A DNA stretch of 64,000 bases from Paenibacillus sp. YN15 (GCF_003285005.1 NZ_QMFA01000039.1:1-64000), one strand, 5' to 3'; positions 34,667 to 45,109 are shown, numbered from the stretch's first letter. Translations and numbers: made by a program. Notes: a model not told the origin generated them from the sequence alone.

Positions 34667-34933
34667 ATGAACAATAGTTTTTATAAAAGTCCGGACCAAT
34701 GGCTGGCCGATCAGCGGGACAAGCTTATCCAAGAGGGGGACCTCTACCGGACAGTCGACAACAATTGCATGCTGACCATTCAGGGAGAGGAAAAGGTTCT
34801 GGATCTGCTTATGCGGCTGGCCGGGGATGCGGGCAGCTTATTGCTGCTGGAGCAGTGGTATGCCGAGCGGCTGGAGACGGCGGGACCATTTTCCAATATC
34901 CATAAAAATAAAGCTTTTCCTATGGAAGGATAA
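34667..34933 (+). CDS. small hypothetical protein
   Basis: 88 residues, not recognised. It reads as a compact acidic helical protein (MNNSFYKSPDQWLADQRDKL at the start; a Leu-rich helix LLLLEQWYAERLE near the end). A GGGGG run lies six bases before the ATG, preceded by the tandem TTCGGGATAATTCAGGACAATTCGGGG stretch split by short spacers. It is read divergently from the XRE regulator and just upstream of a chemoreceptor. Confidence 0.5.
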   Translation: MNNSFYKSPDQWLADQRDKLIQEGDLYRTVDNNCMLTIQGEEKVLDLLMRLAGDAGSLLLLEQWYAERLETAGPFSNIHKNKAFPMEG

Positions 34934-34989
34934 TGTAGAATTATGTCGAATTAGTGAAGGAATCTTAAAGTGTTGGAGGAGGTATGCCT

Positions 34990-36960
34990 GTGTCGGCAAT
35001 TTTGCGCAACATGAGCTTAAGACTGAAATTGATCCTGTCCTTTGCCGTCATCCTGTCCGTCCCTGGCTTAATCATTGGGTACATCTCCTATGAAACCGCC
35101 AAATCCCGGCTGGCCGTTCAGCTGATCCGCAGCGCGGACGAGAATGTGGCCCTGCTGGACCGGGTTATCGAAAGCGAAATTTCCGGGCGTATTAAGGATA
35201 TAGATTATTTGGCGGGTCTGGTGGATAAGGAGGATTTGCAGGGCAGCGGCCAACAAGCCAGAGCTTATCTGGAGGAATACATAAAGCTCCATCCCGAAAT
35301 GAACACCATCTTTATCGGAACGCCGGATAAACGGTTTTTGAACGCGCCCAAGGCGGATTTGGGGGCGGATTTTGATCCCACCTCCCGCCCGTGGTACCAG
35401 ACGGCGGCCAAGGACAGCTCCAAGGTGGCCATTGCTGCCCCATACATATCCAAAACCACAGGCGACTTCGTGATTTCCCTCTCCAAGGTGCTGCGGGACG
35501 GCTCGGGCACCATCGGCGCCGAGATCAAGCTGGCCAATCTGGAGGCGATTGCCCAGCAGGTCAGTATCGGGCAGCATGGCTTCGCCGTCCTTCTGGACCA
35601 AGAGCGCAAGGCCATTGTTCATTCCGAGTTTGCAGCGGGCGCTGATCTGACGGGCTCCTGGGTGGAGCAGGTATTTGGCGCCGACAGCGGGGAAACGGTG
35701 TACGACGACGGCTCCGGCGCCAAGCGCATCCGTTATGCCACCAACGCCCTGACCGGCTGGAAAATCGGCGGCGTCATCGAGGAAGCGGAGGAGTCTGAGC
35801 AGGCGGCCCCCATTTTGCAGAAAACGCTTATGGTGCTGGCTGCCGCTTTCCTGGTGTTCGGCGCATTGGCCATGGCCATTATCTGGCTGATTATCAAGCC
35901 TGTCCGGGATCTGGGCGCTGTGGCCGCACGAATCAGCGAAGGGGATCTGACCCAACGGGCGGAGGTCCGCGGCAAGGACGAGATCGGCCGGTTGGGAAGC
36001 AGCTTCAACGCCATGGCGGACTCCCTCTCCAGCCTGCTGACCCAGGTGCAGGATGTGTCCATGCAGGTGGCCGCTTCCTCCCAGGAGCTGACGGCCAGCG
36101 CCGAACAGACCTCCAGGGCCACGGAGCAGATTGCCGGGTCCATCCAGGAGGTGGCGGAGGGCGCATCCCGCCAGGTGGAGCATGTGGAGCAAGGCGCCGG
36201 GTCCATCCGGCTTATGGATCAGGGGATCGGCCGGATCGCTGAAGGGTCAGAGGCCGTTTCCCAATCCGCCGGAGAAGCCTCCCTGCATTCCAATGAAGGG
36301 TTGGCCGTTATGGAGGAAGCCATCCGCCAGATGAAGCGGGTGGAGCAGGAGGTCAGCACCTTGAATCAGGTGATGGGCCAACTGGACGAGCGTTCCGCGG
36401 CCATCGGCGAAATCGCCGCCGTTATGACGGATATTGCCCAGCAAACCAATATTTTATCCATCAACGCTTCGATTGAAGCGGCCCGCGCCGGAGAGCATGG
36501 CCGGGGCTTCGCCGTGGTGGCCCAGGAAGTGAAGAAGCTGGCGGAGCAGTCCCGCAGGTCTGCGGAGGAGATCGCCGTGAGAATCGGAACGGTCCGCAGG
36601 GATACGGACACTGCCGTTCAGGCTACCGTCATTGTGGTGGAGGGGGTGGGCCGCGGCTCCGAGTCCATCCGCCATGCCGGCGAGCTGTTCGACACCATCC
36701 GGAGCATGTTGGAGCAGGTAGCGGAGCAGTCCGATGCCATGAACCAGACGGTGGGCATGATTGCTGAGGAGTCGGCCAATGCGGTGGAGGCCATGGCGCA
36801 AATCTCCGAAACCACTGCGGCCACGGCGGACAATACCCATGACGTATCCTCCGCGACGCAGGAGCAGCTGGCGTCCATGGAGGAAATTGCTTCCTCCTCC
36901 AACGCGCTGTCCCGGCTTGCCGAGGATATGCAGCAGCTGATGAGCCGCTTCAAAATGTAA
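34990..36960 (+). CDS. methyl-accepting chemotaxis protein (dCache sensor)
   Basis: 656 residues. TM1 (about 12-32), an extracellular dCache domain (about 33-275, with RPWYQTA and the [17 protein letters not shown] core typical of Cache sensors for amino or organic acids), TM2 (about 280-303), HAMP (about 304-360) and the MCP signalling domain, tip [21 protein letters not shown]. The GTG at 34990 is spaced seven bases from GGAGGAGG; an ATG at 34984 is too close. The ligand is unknown. A second stand-alone chemoreceptor of this window, followed by a terminator. Confidence 0.92.
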   Translation: MSAILRNMSLRLKLILSFAVILSVPGLIIGYISYETAKSRLAVQLIRSADENVALLDRVIESEISGRIKDIDYLAGLVDKEDLQGSGQQARAYLEEYIKLHPEMNTIFIGTPDKRFLNAPKADLGADFDPTSRPWYQTAAKDSSKVAIAAPYISKTTGDFVISLSKVLRDGSGTIGAEIKLANLEAIAQQVSIGQHGFAVLLDQERKAIVHSEFAAGADLTGSWVEQVFGADSGETVYDDGSGAKRIRYATNALTGWKIGGVIEEAEESEQAAPILQKTLMVLAAAFLVFGALAMAIIWLIIKPVRDLGAVAARISEGDLTQRAEVRGKDEIGRLGSSFNAMADSLSSLLTQVQDVSMQVAASSQELTASAEQTSRATEQIAGSIQEVAEGASRQVEHVEQGAGSIRLMDQGIGRIAEGSEAVSQSAGEASLHSNEGLAVMEEAIRQMKRVEQEVSTLNQVMGQLDERSAAIGEIAAVMTDIAQQTNILSINASIEAARAGEHGRGFAVVAQEVKKLAEQSRRSAEEIAVRIGTVRRDTDTAVQATVIVVEGVGRGSESIRHAGELFDTIRSMLEQVAEQSDAMNQTVGMIAEESANAVEAMAQISETTAATADNTHDVSSATQEQLASMEEIASSSNALSRLAEDMQQLMSRFKM

Positions 36961-36967
36961 CGGAATT

Positions 36968-37014
36968 AGCCCGGAATGCCAACTGTTGTGTGGTTGGCGT
37001 CCGGGCTTTTTTTG
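36968..37014 (+). terminator. intrinsic terminator after the dCache chemoreceptor
   Basis: GCCCGGAATGCCAAC pairs with GGTTGGCGTCCGGGC (one mismatch), followed by seven T residues. Confidence 0.92.
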
Positions 37015-37757
37015 GCATATCGCAAAGATCGCAAAGTGATAATTCCAAAATGTCCAAACGAGGAGAACAAGCGGCTCGGTAAGCTTCGGTAAGCTTCTGT
37101 AGTCGTCCAAACGGACACAGAATCCGTTATTTGGCAGAAAAATGCTGGTTTTTCATCTGAGCGGACACAGGATTCGTTATGTGCCGGAAAAGGGGCGGTT
37201 TGGGAGGGTGGTAGAGGAAATAGCGTATCGTGAGTCCGCAAAATCATCAAAAGTCTGCATTTTGGGAAAATAACGGCTTTTGTGTCCGGATAAGCGGACC
37301 TTCATAACGAAGTGCAGCCGTAAGGCGTGCTATACGCCGGAATGGCAATTTTAGCCGGGTTGAGGGAAGCGCCATCCGGGATCATGGGCGGTAGGGTCAA
37401 CTAATCAGGCGGAACCTGTGCCAAAGGCTGCCGGTCATACAGGAGAGTGGGCTGGTCAGCCAATTCGGCCCCTGAAGTGAAATAGCGGAAGGTGATTTTC
37501 CGCTATTTATCATTAGCTGCTCCGAATGGAGGGATAACGGAAGAAGAGCTTCCGCTATCCCTCCATTTTCCTCCGGTTATGCAGAGGGGTGGCGGGAATA
37601 GGGGAAAACAGGCTTCCGCTATCCTCTCTATAACCGCCGCCCGCCGCAAATAGCGGAACTACGCAGGGCTCTATTTGCAGACTCCCCCGGTGAATCCCTT
37701 TGCAAGAACAAACGGAGGCTCGGAGATAGCGGACCTTGGCGCGCGCTTTTGCATCGG
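37015..37757. repeat. intergenic region dense in dispersed repeats
   Basis: No gene is supported over about 740 bases. CGGACACAGAATCCGTTATT (37114-37133) and CGGACACAGGATTCGTTATG (37164-37183) are direct copies, each followed by a TGGCAGAAAA or TGCCGGAAAA tail. An inverted, shorter partner CGTATCGTGAGTCCG occurs at 37225-37239. AATAGCGGAAG and CTTCCGCTAT units recur at 37484, 37495, 37547, 37612 and 37720. GTAAGCTTCGGTAAGCTTC is a short tandem repeat (37079-37097). Confidence 0.6.
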
Positions 37758-38969
37758 TCAGTTGACAGGCCCCACATGCAGCGGGCCGGAGATGCTGGTC
37801 AGGGTCAGGCTCCGTTTGCTTTCTCCGGTGGTGCCGGAGCATTGCCGCTTCAGCTTGCCGGTTGCGGCTCCTTCGTAGCCGCAGCTGACGGAGCCGGTGA
37901 TGGAGCTGAGCTCATAGGCGAAGGGAAGCTTGGCATCCGCAGTCAGATTGACATTGCCGGATATGGTATTGACGGAGCCGGAGCTTTCCCAGGAGGCGCC
38001 GGTAATCTGCACATTCCCGGAGACAGATTCCACGCCGAAATCTCCGCTTAAGCCGCCTACGCTGATTTTTCCGGACACATTGGCCAGATTATGGCTTTTG
38101 CCCTTCAAGCCTGCCAGATCGATGTTTCCCGAAACCGAGGTTCCGCTAAAATAACTAACCTGGAGAGAGGGACCCTTGACTGAACCGGATACCGTGGCTA
38201 CCTCCAGATCCTCCATCGGGGCCTCCGGCAGCCGGATGCGGAGTGTGGTGCTCCTGCCCTGGGGCATCTGCTGCTTCTTGGCTTCCGTCGGTTTGACGAA
38301 AACCCGGAACGTATCCCCGCTGCTATCCGCCCCAAACTCGTAATAATCCGTCCAGTCCTCGCCCTCCCGGACGGCAATTTGGCCATCCAGCAGTGCCTGG
38401 GGTTTGGCATCCTTGGCCGTTTCGATTATCACCTGCGTGTCCACCGTCTCGATCCGCACGGAACGGATTTCACCTGTTGCCTTCCGTTCCTCCTGTATGG
38501 TTACCGTTCCGCCGGGTTTTTTGGCTTCCGGACTGGCGCCGGCCGCATAGGCTTTTAGCGCTTCATTCAACTGCGCAACCGTATCGACAAGGCTGGGGCT
38601 GGGACTTGGGCTGGCAGCGGGCGAAGGGGAGCTGCTTGACGGGACTGCCCGGATATCCACCAATGCCCAAACCAGGGCGAGAAACAAAAGGGCGCAAATG
38701 GCCGGGATGGCCATTTTTCGCCAACGGGGGTAGGACTTTGCTGTTGCTGAAGGTGCTTCCGGCAGTGTGGCCCGGGAACGGTAATCCGCCAGAATGTCCG
38801 CTGCCAATGCTTCGGGGGCTCCGAGAGAGTCCGCAATCTCCTCCGATGTTTTCCCCTCGGCTTGCGCCAGCCGGAAGTGCTCCCGGTAGTCCTGCAGAAT
38901 CTCCTCGCGCTCCTCCTGCGGAATGTCCTGCAGAAGCTGCTCCAATTTTACTAAATACGGGTTGCTCAC
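37758..38969 (-). CDS. HAAS/DUF1700 and DUF4097 membrane protein
   Basis: 403 residues. N-terminal HAAS signalling helices (about 1-75, [24 protein letters not shown]), one transmembrane segment (about 87-107), a Ser/Pro linker and a C-terminal right-handed beta-helix-like DUF4097 region (about 240-403) made of repeated VSGxV/I units. The GTG at 38969 overlaps the PadR stop region by four bases, with AGGAGAGGA upstream. PadR-HAAS-DUF4097 operons are common in Firmicutes and are linked to envelope stress; a role here is by analogy. Confidence 0.82.
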   Translation of the reverse strand: MSNPYLVKLEQLLQDIPQEEREEILQDYREHFRLAQAEGKTSEEIADSLGAPEALAADILADYRSRATLPEAPSATAKSYPRWRKMAIPAICALLFLALVWALVDIRAVPSSSSPSPAASPSPSPSLVDTVAQLNEALKAYAAGASPEAKKPGGTVTIQEERKATGEIRSVRIETVDTQVIIETAKDAKPQALLDGQIAVREGEDWTDYYEFGADSSGDTFRVFVKPTEAKKQQMPQGRSTTLRIRLPEAPMEDLEVATVSGSVKGPSLQVSYFSGTSVSGNIDLAGLKGKSHNLANVSGKISVGGLSGDFGVESVSGNVQITGASWESSGSVNTISGNVNLTADAKLPFAYELSSITGSVSCGYEGAATGKLKRQCSGTTGESKRSLTLTSISGPLHVGPVN

Positions 38970-39298
38970 GAGCGGTCCTCTCCTTTGAAAAATGACTCCA
39001 TAATCCGGTTCACACCGTTGGAAAAACTGACCCATTCGCTTACCAATTCATCCCTGTAAGCCTTGCCCTGCTCCGTCAGCCGGTAATACTTGCGCGGAGG
39101 ACCCTCGTTGGATTCCTTCAGGTACGTGGAGAAGTACCCCTCCTGGGTCAGACGCCGGAGCAGGGGATAAATAGTCCCCTCCGAGATTTGAATATTGTCC
39201 GAAATCATATTGACCAGCTCATAGCCGTAATAATCCTTTTGCCCGGCCATCACCAGCACGCACAGCTCGAGAACGCCTTTTTTAAACTGCGTATTCAT
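38966..39298 (-). CDS. PadR-family transcriptional regulator
   Basis: 110 residues: winged-helix PadR domain with [39 protein letters not shown] and [11 protein letters not shown]. It probably represses its own operon, which includes the downstream HAAS/DUF4097 gene (four-base overlap). The ATG at 39298 matches the family start ([14 protein letters not shown]). A GGTGGGG lies six bases upstream; an ATG at 39313 directly abuts the AGGAG. Confidence 0.9.
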   Translation of the reverse strand: MNTQFKKGVLELCVLVMAGQKDYYGYELVNMISDNIQISEGTIYPLLRRLTQEGYFSTYLKESNEGPPRKYYRLTEQGKAYRDELVSEWVSFSNGVNRIMESFFKGEDRS

Positions 39299-39510
39299 GT
39301 GATGCCCCACCATCTCCTAATATTTGCCTGAGTCTATTATATAAAAAGGTATCGTGTATTGCAAGGTACTGTGCAAACAATAAATGCAAAGGCTTGTCCG
39401 TTTTCCGACAATCCTTCTTTGGAGGGTCGCCGAATGGGGACGGCGGGTTTATAATGGACAGGAACGTTTTTATCCAACATATATATTTTGGGAAAAGAGG
39501 GAACCAAGGC

Positions 39511-40158
39511 ATGCTTATCGGCAAAGGAAGCAAGCTGTTGATGATCGGGGATTCGGTTACGGATGCGGAACGCAAACGCCCGGTGGGAGAAGGCCGGGGA
39601 GAGGATATCGGCAAAAGCTATGTAGCGATTGTAAACGCTCTCTTGAACAGCGCCTGCCCGCAGGAGCAAATCCGGGTGGTCAATATGGGGGTTTCGGGAA
39701 ATACGTCCCGCGATCTGCTGCAACGGTTTCAGACGGATGTGCTGGATTTGAACCCGGACTGGCTGACCATCATGATCGGCATCAACGACATCTGGCGGCA
39801 ATTCGACGCGCCCCTCCGCCCGGAGGTCCACGTGTATCCGGAGGAGTATGAGGCCAACCTGAACAAGATGATGGAGCTGGTCAAAGGCAAGGTCAAACAA
39901 ACCGTGCTCATGAGCCCCGTCTTCATGGAGCGGAACCGCCAGGATGACATGCGGGCCACGCTGGATACCTACATCGCCATCATGAAAAAAACCGCTGCGC
40001 GTCATAACGCCTTGTTCATCGACGTGCAGTCCGCCTATGAGCAGGTGCTGGAGCATATGCACCCCATGAACATTGCCTGGGACCGGGTACACCCCAATAT
40101 GACCGGGCACATGATCATCGCCCGCTCCTTCCTCAAGGCCGTAGGCTTCGAGTGGTAG
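39511..40158 (+). CDS. SGNH/GDSL hydrolase family protein
   Basis: 215 residues. Block I MIGDSVTDAERKRP has the nucleophile serine, block II GVSGNTSRDLL the oxyanion glycine, block III GINDIW the asparagine, and block V DRVHPNMTGH the catalytic Asp and His. Such enzymes often deacetylate xylan or other plant carbohydrates. No signal peptide, so a cytoplasmic esterase. The ATG at 39511 follows AGAGGGAACCAAGG. The decayed oxidoreductase directly downstream suggests an eroded carbohydrate operon. Confidence 0.9.
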   Translation: MLIGKGSKLLMIGDSVTDAERKRPVGEGRGEDIGKSYVAIVNALLNSACPQEQIRVVNMGVSGNTSRDLLQRFQTDVLDLNPDWLTIMIGINDIWRQFDAPLRPEVHVYPEEYEANLNKMMELVKGKVKQTVLMSPVFMERNRQDDMRATLDTYIAIMKKTAARHNALFIDVQSAYEQVLEHMHPMNIAWDRVHPNMTGHMIIARSFLKAVGFEW

Positions 40159-40169
40159 GTTCGGACCGG

Positions 40170-40554
40170 ATAACCGTTGTCATTGTAGGAGCAGGGCACC
40201 GCAGCCTGCTGTATGCTTCCTGCAGCTGTACCAGGCCGCAACCGAATATGGACGGACGGTAATGGTCTGTCATGTCCTGCGGTATGCTCCGTTCTACCAT
40301 GCCATCTCATCCGGCATCCCGATCCGCGTAAAGGGCATGAGTACACGGAAAAACGGATCGAGGTTCCGGTTACCAGCGACAGCCACGGCGGAGGAGACTT
40401 ATTGCTTGTCGCCGATTTTGTGAGTGTGCTGCGGGGACAAGAGCCGTCCATTTCCTCCACTTCTCGGGAAAAGTCGCTTTACGGGCATCAGATCGGCTTT
40501 GCTGGCGAGCAATCGCGTTTGGAAGGCAGAACCATCCAAATCGGCGGTATATAA
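40170..40554 (+). pseudogene. decayed Gfo/Idh/MocA-family oxidoreductase
   Basis: Three fragments in different frames match successive parts of a Gfo/Idh/MocA dehydrogenase. ITVVIVGAGHRSLLYASC (from 40170) is the N-terminal Rossmann motif. VMVCHVLRYAPFYHAISSG (from 40259) is the middle strand region. EKRIEVPVTSDSHGGGDLLL, followed by ADFVSVLRG and YGHQIGFAGEQSR (40345-40545), is the C-terminus. At under 400 bases against about 1100 expected, with two frame changes and large internal deletions, it cannot be functional. It is a relic of a sugar-oxidation gene next to the SGNH hydrolase. Confidence 0.75.
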
Positions 40555-40569
40555 AAAAGCGACGGGCCG

Positions 40570-40610
40570 CCGACCGCGGCAGCCATGATGATAGCCGCTG
40601 CGGTCGGCGT
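40570..40610 (+). other. GC-rich hairpin after the pseudogene
   Basis: GCCGACCGCGGCAG and CCGCTGCGGTCGGC form a strong stem with a 12-base loop and no T-run. Possibly a worn terminator. Confidence 0.4.
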
Positions 40611-40650
40611 TCTACTTCGTATGGGAAGGCATGAATGAATTTCAACATTC

Positions 40651-40845
40651 AAGGAATGACAGCTGGTGCGAATGCCAAGCTCCCATAAAAACCCCGGCTC
40701 CTTCGCACCTCAGATATTGTCGAATTTAAACGAAAAAGATTAACGCTCAAAAATGTCAATATCTATGCTATACTTTTTTTATATGCGCTACAGATATCCT
40801 CGCGCAAGCTATCTTGATTTTGGATTGATCGTAGCTGTTTTTGCT
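40651..40845 (+). promoter_or_regulatory. CRISPR leader 1
   Basis: A/T-rich leader ending at the first repeat of array 1. It contains an inverted repeat, GGTGCGAA (40665-40672) and TTCGCACC (40702-40709). An extended -10 promoter TGCTATACT (40766-40774) would start the pre-crRNA about 65 bases before the first repeat. A terminal block follows, ATCTTGATTTTGGATTGATC. The same three elements occur in leaders 2 and 4 and, more divergent, in leader 3. Confidence 0.85.
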
Positions 40846-43800
40846 GTCGCACTCCGTATGGAGTGCGTGGATTGAAATCCTTGAATTTGTATACATTTTC
40901 GTGTTATTATTGTCGCACTCCGTATGGAGTGCGTGGATTGAAATTGACCGGCCAAGGTAACAGAACACTCTCTGATGGTCGCACTCCGTATGGAGTGCGT
41001 GGATTGAAATAGCTCTATGGATTCCTGCATCGGGACATAGGTGGTCGCACTCCGTATGGAGTGCGTGGATTGAAATTTCGGGGGTTGGTCTGATGACGCG
41101 GCGTAAGATCGTCGCACTCCGTATGGAGTGCGTGGATTGAAATGGGTTGGACGATGATCCCAGCACTGGGAGCCGTGTCGCACTCCGTATGGAGTGCGTG
41201 GATTGAAATAGCTTTTCAAAAGCCGAATGGAGTCCAACGGAAGTCGCACTCCGTATGGAGTGCGTGGATTGAAATTTCGCTTTTCTATTGTTTCTTGGAT
41301 TCTTACATGTCGCACTCCGTATGGAGTGCGTGGATTGAAATCGGCGCGGCGAATTCCTAGCGCTGGAATGGACGGGTCGCACTCCGTATGGAGTGCGTGG
41401 ATTGAAATAGTATGAACAGCGTTATCAAAAAGGCAAGGGTCGTCGCACTCCGTATGGAGTGCGTGGATTGAAATTTGCTGAAGAACTGGGTCATTTTGAA
41501 ACAAGCAAGTCGCACTCCGTATGGAGTGCGTGGATTGAAATCCGCGAAGACAGCAAGGCCGTCATAAGCTTCAGCGTCGCACTCCGTATGGAGTGCGTGG
41601 ATTGAAATTTGGCCTGTCCCCGGGTCAACTATCACCCCTCCTGGTCGCACTCCGTATGGAGTGCGTGGATTGAAATCGATCCCTTGAAACTCTGGTATAC
41701 TTCACTTTTGTCGCACTCCGTATGGAGTGCGTGGATTGAAATGAACGTAGGAAATCGCACCGGCGTTGCAGAGCGCGTGTCGCACTCCGTATGGAGTGCG
41801 TGGATTGAAATGAGTACGCGGTAACGTTTGTGATTAAGCCCAACGGTCGCACTCCGTATGGAGTGCGTGGATTGAAATCGTAGTTAATCGACGTAAACGG
41901 AATCTGACCGCCTGTCGCACTCCGTATGGAGTGCGTGGATTGAAATCTCCCGGCGGGCATCGAAATAAGCGAGAGCGTCGTCGCACTCCGTATGGAGTGC
42001 GTGGATTGAAATGTATTCTCACGGATAAATTCGGTTGCTGACGGATGTCGCACTCCGTATGGAGTGCGTGGATTGAAATAATACCGCTCATCCATTGGTC
42101 ACCTCCAAAGCCAGTCGCACTCCGTATGGAGTGCGTGGATTGAAATACTCAGGTGATCCAGACAAAATCCGCCGATGGAGTCGCACTCCGTATGGAGTGC
42201 GTGGATTGAAATATACTGGAGCATCTTTTCTGCATTCATGCCAGCGTCGCACTCCGTATGGAGTGCGTGGATTGAAATAGGGCCATGTGCCGCTCATTGA
42301 TCCGTTCGTGAGTCGCACTCCGTATGGAGTGCGTGGATTGAAATAGGGTTGGCATGCACATTTCCAATGACTACCCCATGTCGCACTCCGTATGGAGTGC
42401 GTGGATTGAAATCGGTGATGTTGGCATTCGTTGCCGTGAGCACGCGTCGCACTCCGTATGGAGTGCGTGGATTGAAATCCGGAGCATCCCAGTATGCTGC
42501 ACAATAAAAAATAGTCGCACTCCGTATGGAGTGCGTGGATTGAAATTATAGCTTTGACGACGCATCGCACGTCCTTACGCGTCGCACTCCGTATGGAGTG
42601 CGTGGATTGAAATGATTAAGCCGGCTGTAATGTGACCCAGGTCTGCGTCGCACTCCGTATGGAGTGCGTGGATTGAAATCTGCCTGACGAATTAGTTCAT
42701 TAATCAACAAACAGTCGCACTCCGTATGGAGTGCGTGGATTGAAATTACGACGTTCACCATTTCCTCAAGGAGGATCGCTTGTCGCACTCCGTATGGAGT
42801 GCGTGGATTGAAATTGTGAATGCCATAGCCAGAATCATTTTGAGTTAGTGGTCGCACTCCGTATGGAGTGCGTGGATTGAAATTCCTTGATGTAGTCCCG
42901 AATGTAGAAATGAAGCTGTCGCACTCCGTATGGAGTGCGTGGATTGAAATGTATGGTGAGGACTGCCACCATAAATATAGCTACAGGTCGCACTCCGTAT
43001 GGAGTGCGTGGATTGAAATATCTACCTTGCTTAAGAAATATCGCGCAACGGCAAGTCGCACTCCGTATGGAGTGCGTGGATTGAAATTATGCAATAGTGT
43101 CATCAGCCCCGGAAACGGTGGCGTCGCACTCCGTATGGAGTGCGTGGATTGAAATTTAGCCCCGACCTTGTGGTATTCGTGAAAAATAAGTCGCACTCCG
43201 TATGGAGTGCGTGGATTGAAATACGATATCGATATACTTGATTTGATTGGCCGTGTTGTCGCACTCCGTATGGAGTGCGTGGATTGAAATGTATTTTATG
43301 CAATAGTGTCATGGCACCTTTAGCGGTCGCACTCCGTATGGAGTGCGTGGATTGAAATAGCCCGGTCTGGAGCGCCAACGACTGATCACTCGCGTCGCAC
43401 TCCGTATGGAGTGCGTGGATTGAAATACCAGGAAGGAGGTGAACATACATATGGCTGATAGTCGCACTCCGTATGGAGTGCGTGGATTGAAATTTTTGAC
43501 GATGCCAGCAAGGTGCTGACGCTCCGGTCGCACTCCGTATGGAGTGCGTGGATTGAAATCCTGGGACGGATGAGGACAGCTACGGCAAAACGCGTCGCAC
43601 TCCGTATGGAGTGCGTGGATTGAAATCTTAGCGTAAACTTTACCGCCGTGGATTACGTACGGTCGCACTCCGTATGGGGTGCGTGGATTGAAATTGGTAC
43701 AGCTGACGATGCAGCTGCTTTTAGAGGCGTCGCACTCCGTATGGAGTGCGTGGATTGAAATAGCGGAGCGATGGCTCCGCCATAGGCTGCTGCACTGTCG

Positions 43801-43896
43801 CACTCCGTATGGAGTGCGTGGATTGAAATATCCTGCTCGGACGGCCCGCCACGATCAAAGCCTGTCGCACTTCGTATGAAGTGCGTGGCTTGAAAT
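40846..43896 (+). CRISPR. CRISPR array 1 (46 repeats, 45 spacers)
   Basis: 33-base repeats starting GTCGCACTCC, loop GTAT, then GGAGTGCG and the tail TGGATTGAAAT; spacers are mostly 33-36 bases. The repeat is of the I-C-like class and ends in the ATTGAAAT handle. Repeats 1-42, 44 and 45 are identical. Repeat 43 (43662) has GGGG in the right arm, as in array 3. Repeat 46 (43864) has TTC/GAAG arms, as in array 4, and a G-C-T change in the tail. The leader is on the left, so left spacers are newest. Spacers at 43088 and 43291 share a 16-base core. Confidence 0.99.
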
Positions 43897-43947
43897 GTGC
43901 TTATTTGCAAAAGATATAGGATTTTCTGACCGGCCTCCTTTGAGGCC

Positions 43948-44049
43948 TTAAGGATGACAGGGTTGTTGCGGCTGCCGAAGCAGCCCGAGTATTTCGCTCC
44001 GCGCGTGATGTTCGTGATCAATCAGCTCATTGGCGCTTAATTTGTGCAT
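43948..44049 (-). pseudogene. possible short gene remnant after array 1
   Basis: A 33-codon ORF (start MHKLSANELIDHEHHARSEI) with a good ribosome site GGAGGG before its ATG, stopping early. The N-terminus looks like the start of a helical spore-coat or DUF protein that has lost its remainder. No homologue is recognised with confidence. Confidence 0.3.
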
Positions 44050-44160
44050 TGGGTCCCTCCTTTTTGCATCTGCGGCCCCTGCCGGTCTGTTGCGGGTTTA
44101 GTGTATCATGTAACAAAGCGGCATGTACTGGTTAACAAGCGGGAATTGGGAGGGAACAAA

Positions 44161-45109
44161 ATGAGCGAGAAAGAAGTAGAAGCAGCCGGCTGGGGCGCAA
44201 TTGAGGAACAGATGAAGAGACTGTTTTGTCACCTTCGGGTTCTCGGAGTTGTATGAGAAGGAATCCGAAGACCCGAATTACAGCGGTTACGGATTCGAGT
44301 TGACCTTCCGGCTGGTCCGTTCTGCCGAAGAACAGGAGCCTCCGGCTTGGGCAATGAGCCTGCTGCAGAATATGGCCAGATATGTGTTCTCCAGCGGCAA
44401 TGTTTTTGCTTCCGGACATTATCTGGATGCTAACGGCCCTATCTGCCTGGGAGCAGATACCAAGCTGACTGCGTTGGCTTTTACGGATGAACCTGAGCTT
44501 CCGGTCATTGATACACCGAATGGGCGGGTGGAGTTTTTGCAGATGGTGGGGATCACGGGCGATGAGCTGGAAGCCATGATGTCCTGGAATACAAACGCGT
44601 TTCTGAAGGCCTGCCACGAAGTGCTTCCCGGGTATATCACCGATCTTTCGCGGGATTCGCTGCTTCGCCATTCCGGCATAACCGAAGCGTTGAAGCAGGG
44701 AATTGGGCGTGACGGGTCCAATACGGGCTTCTTTTTTGTGGACCAATTGGATTGGGAGCCTGCCAAAAACCGTCTGCTAAGCAAGGCGCCCGCTGTCCTG
44801 ACCATGGGGGCAAAGCAAGCCGGGACGGTGGCCAAGCTTCTGCGAGGCCGTCTTTTGAAGGATAAGGAGCTGACCCTGACCAGCCAGAATCTGCAGGTTG
44901 TACTGGGGGCGGCGCGGGATACCGGTTACAAGGAAGGCGAGAAATATGTCCGCATCGGTCTGAGTGAGGCTGCTGTCCAGGAGCTGTCGGTCATGCTCCG
45001 CCCGGTGGAGGGAGAGTTCAAGCTTTCCACTTTCAAAGGACTGATGGTGCGGGTGAGGAAGACGTATATTAAGGACCAAGAGGGCAATGTGGTGGACACC
45101 ATTGGCTGA
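44161..45109 (+). pseudogene. SUFU (suppressor of fused) domain protein with internal deletion
   Basis: GGGAGGG and an ATG at 44161 open a frame MSEKEVEAAGWGAIEEQMKR that is the usual SUFU N-terminus. It then runs into an unrelated tail. In another frame, starting just after 44223, FVTFGFSELYEKESEDPNYS and the complete rest of a SUFU protein (to 45109, about 290 residues) continues. About 40-50 codons are missing between the two parts, with a frameshift at the junction, so the normal product is not made. A TTG at 44249 could start a shortened protein. Bacterial SUFU proteins are often immunity proteins of contact-dependent toxins. Confidence 0.75.

Noticed and set aside
40213-40554. 113-codon ORF as an independent gene
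   Set aside because: Only its second half resembles a protein (C-terminus of a Gfo/Idh/MocA enzyme) and adjacent fragments in other frames complete that family. It is a pseudogene piece.
40768-43803. ORFs across array 1 with repeated peptides of the FQSTHSIRSAT and RTPYGVRGLK type
   Set aside because: They are translations of the CRISPR repeats in several frames. The periodic peptide equals the repeat period, and no ribosome sites are present. The same applies to ORFs in arrays 2-4.
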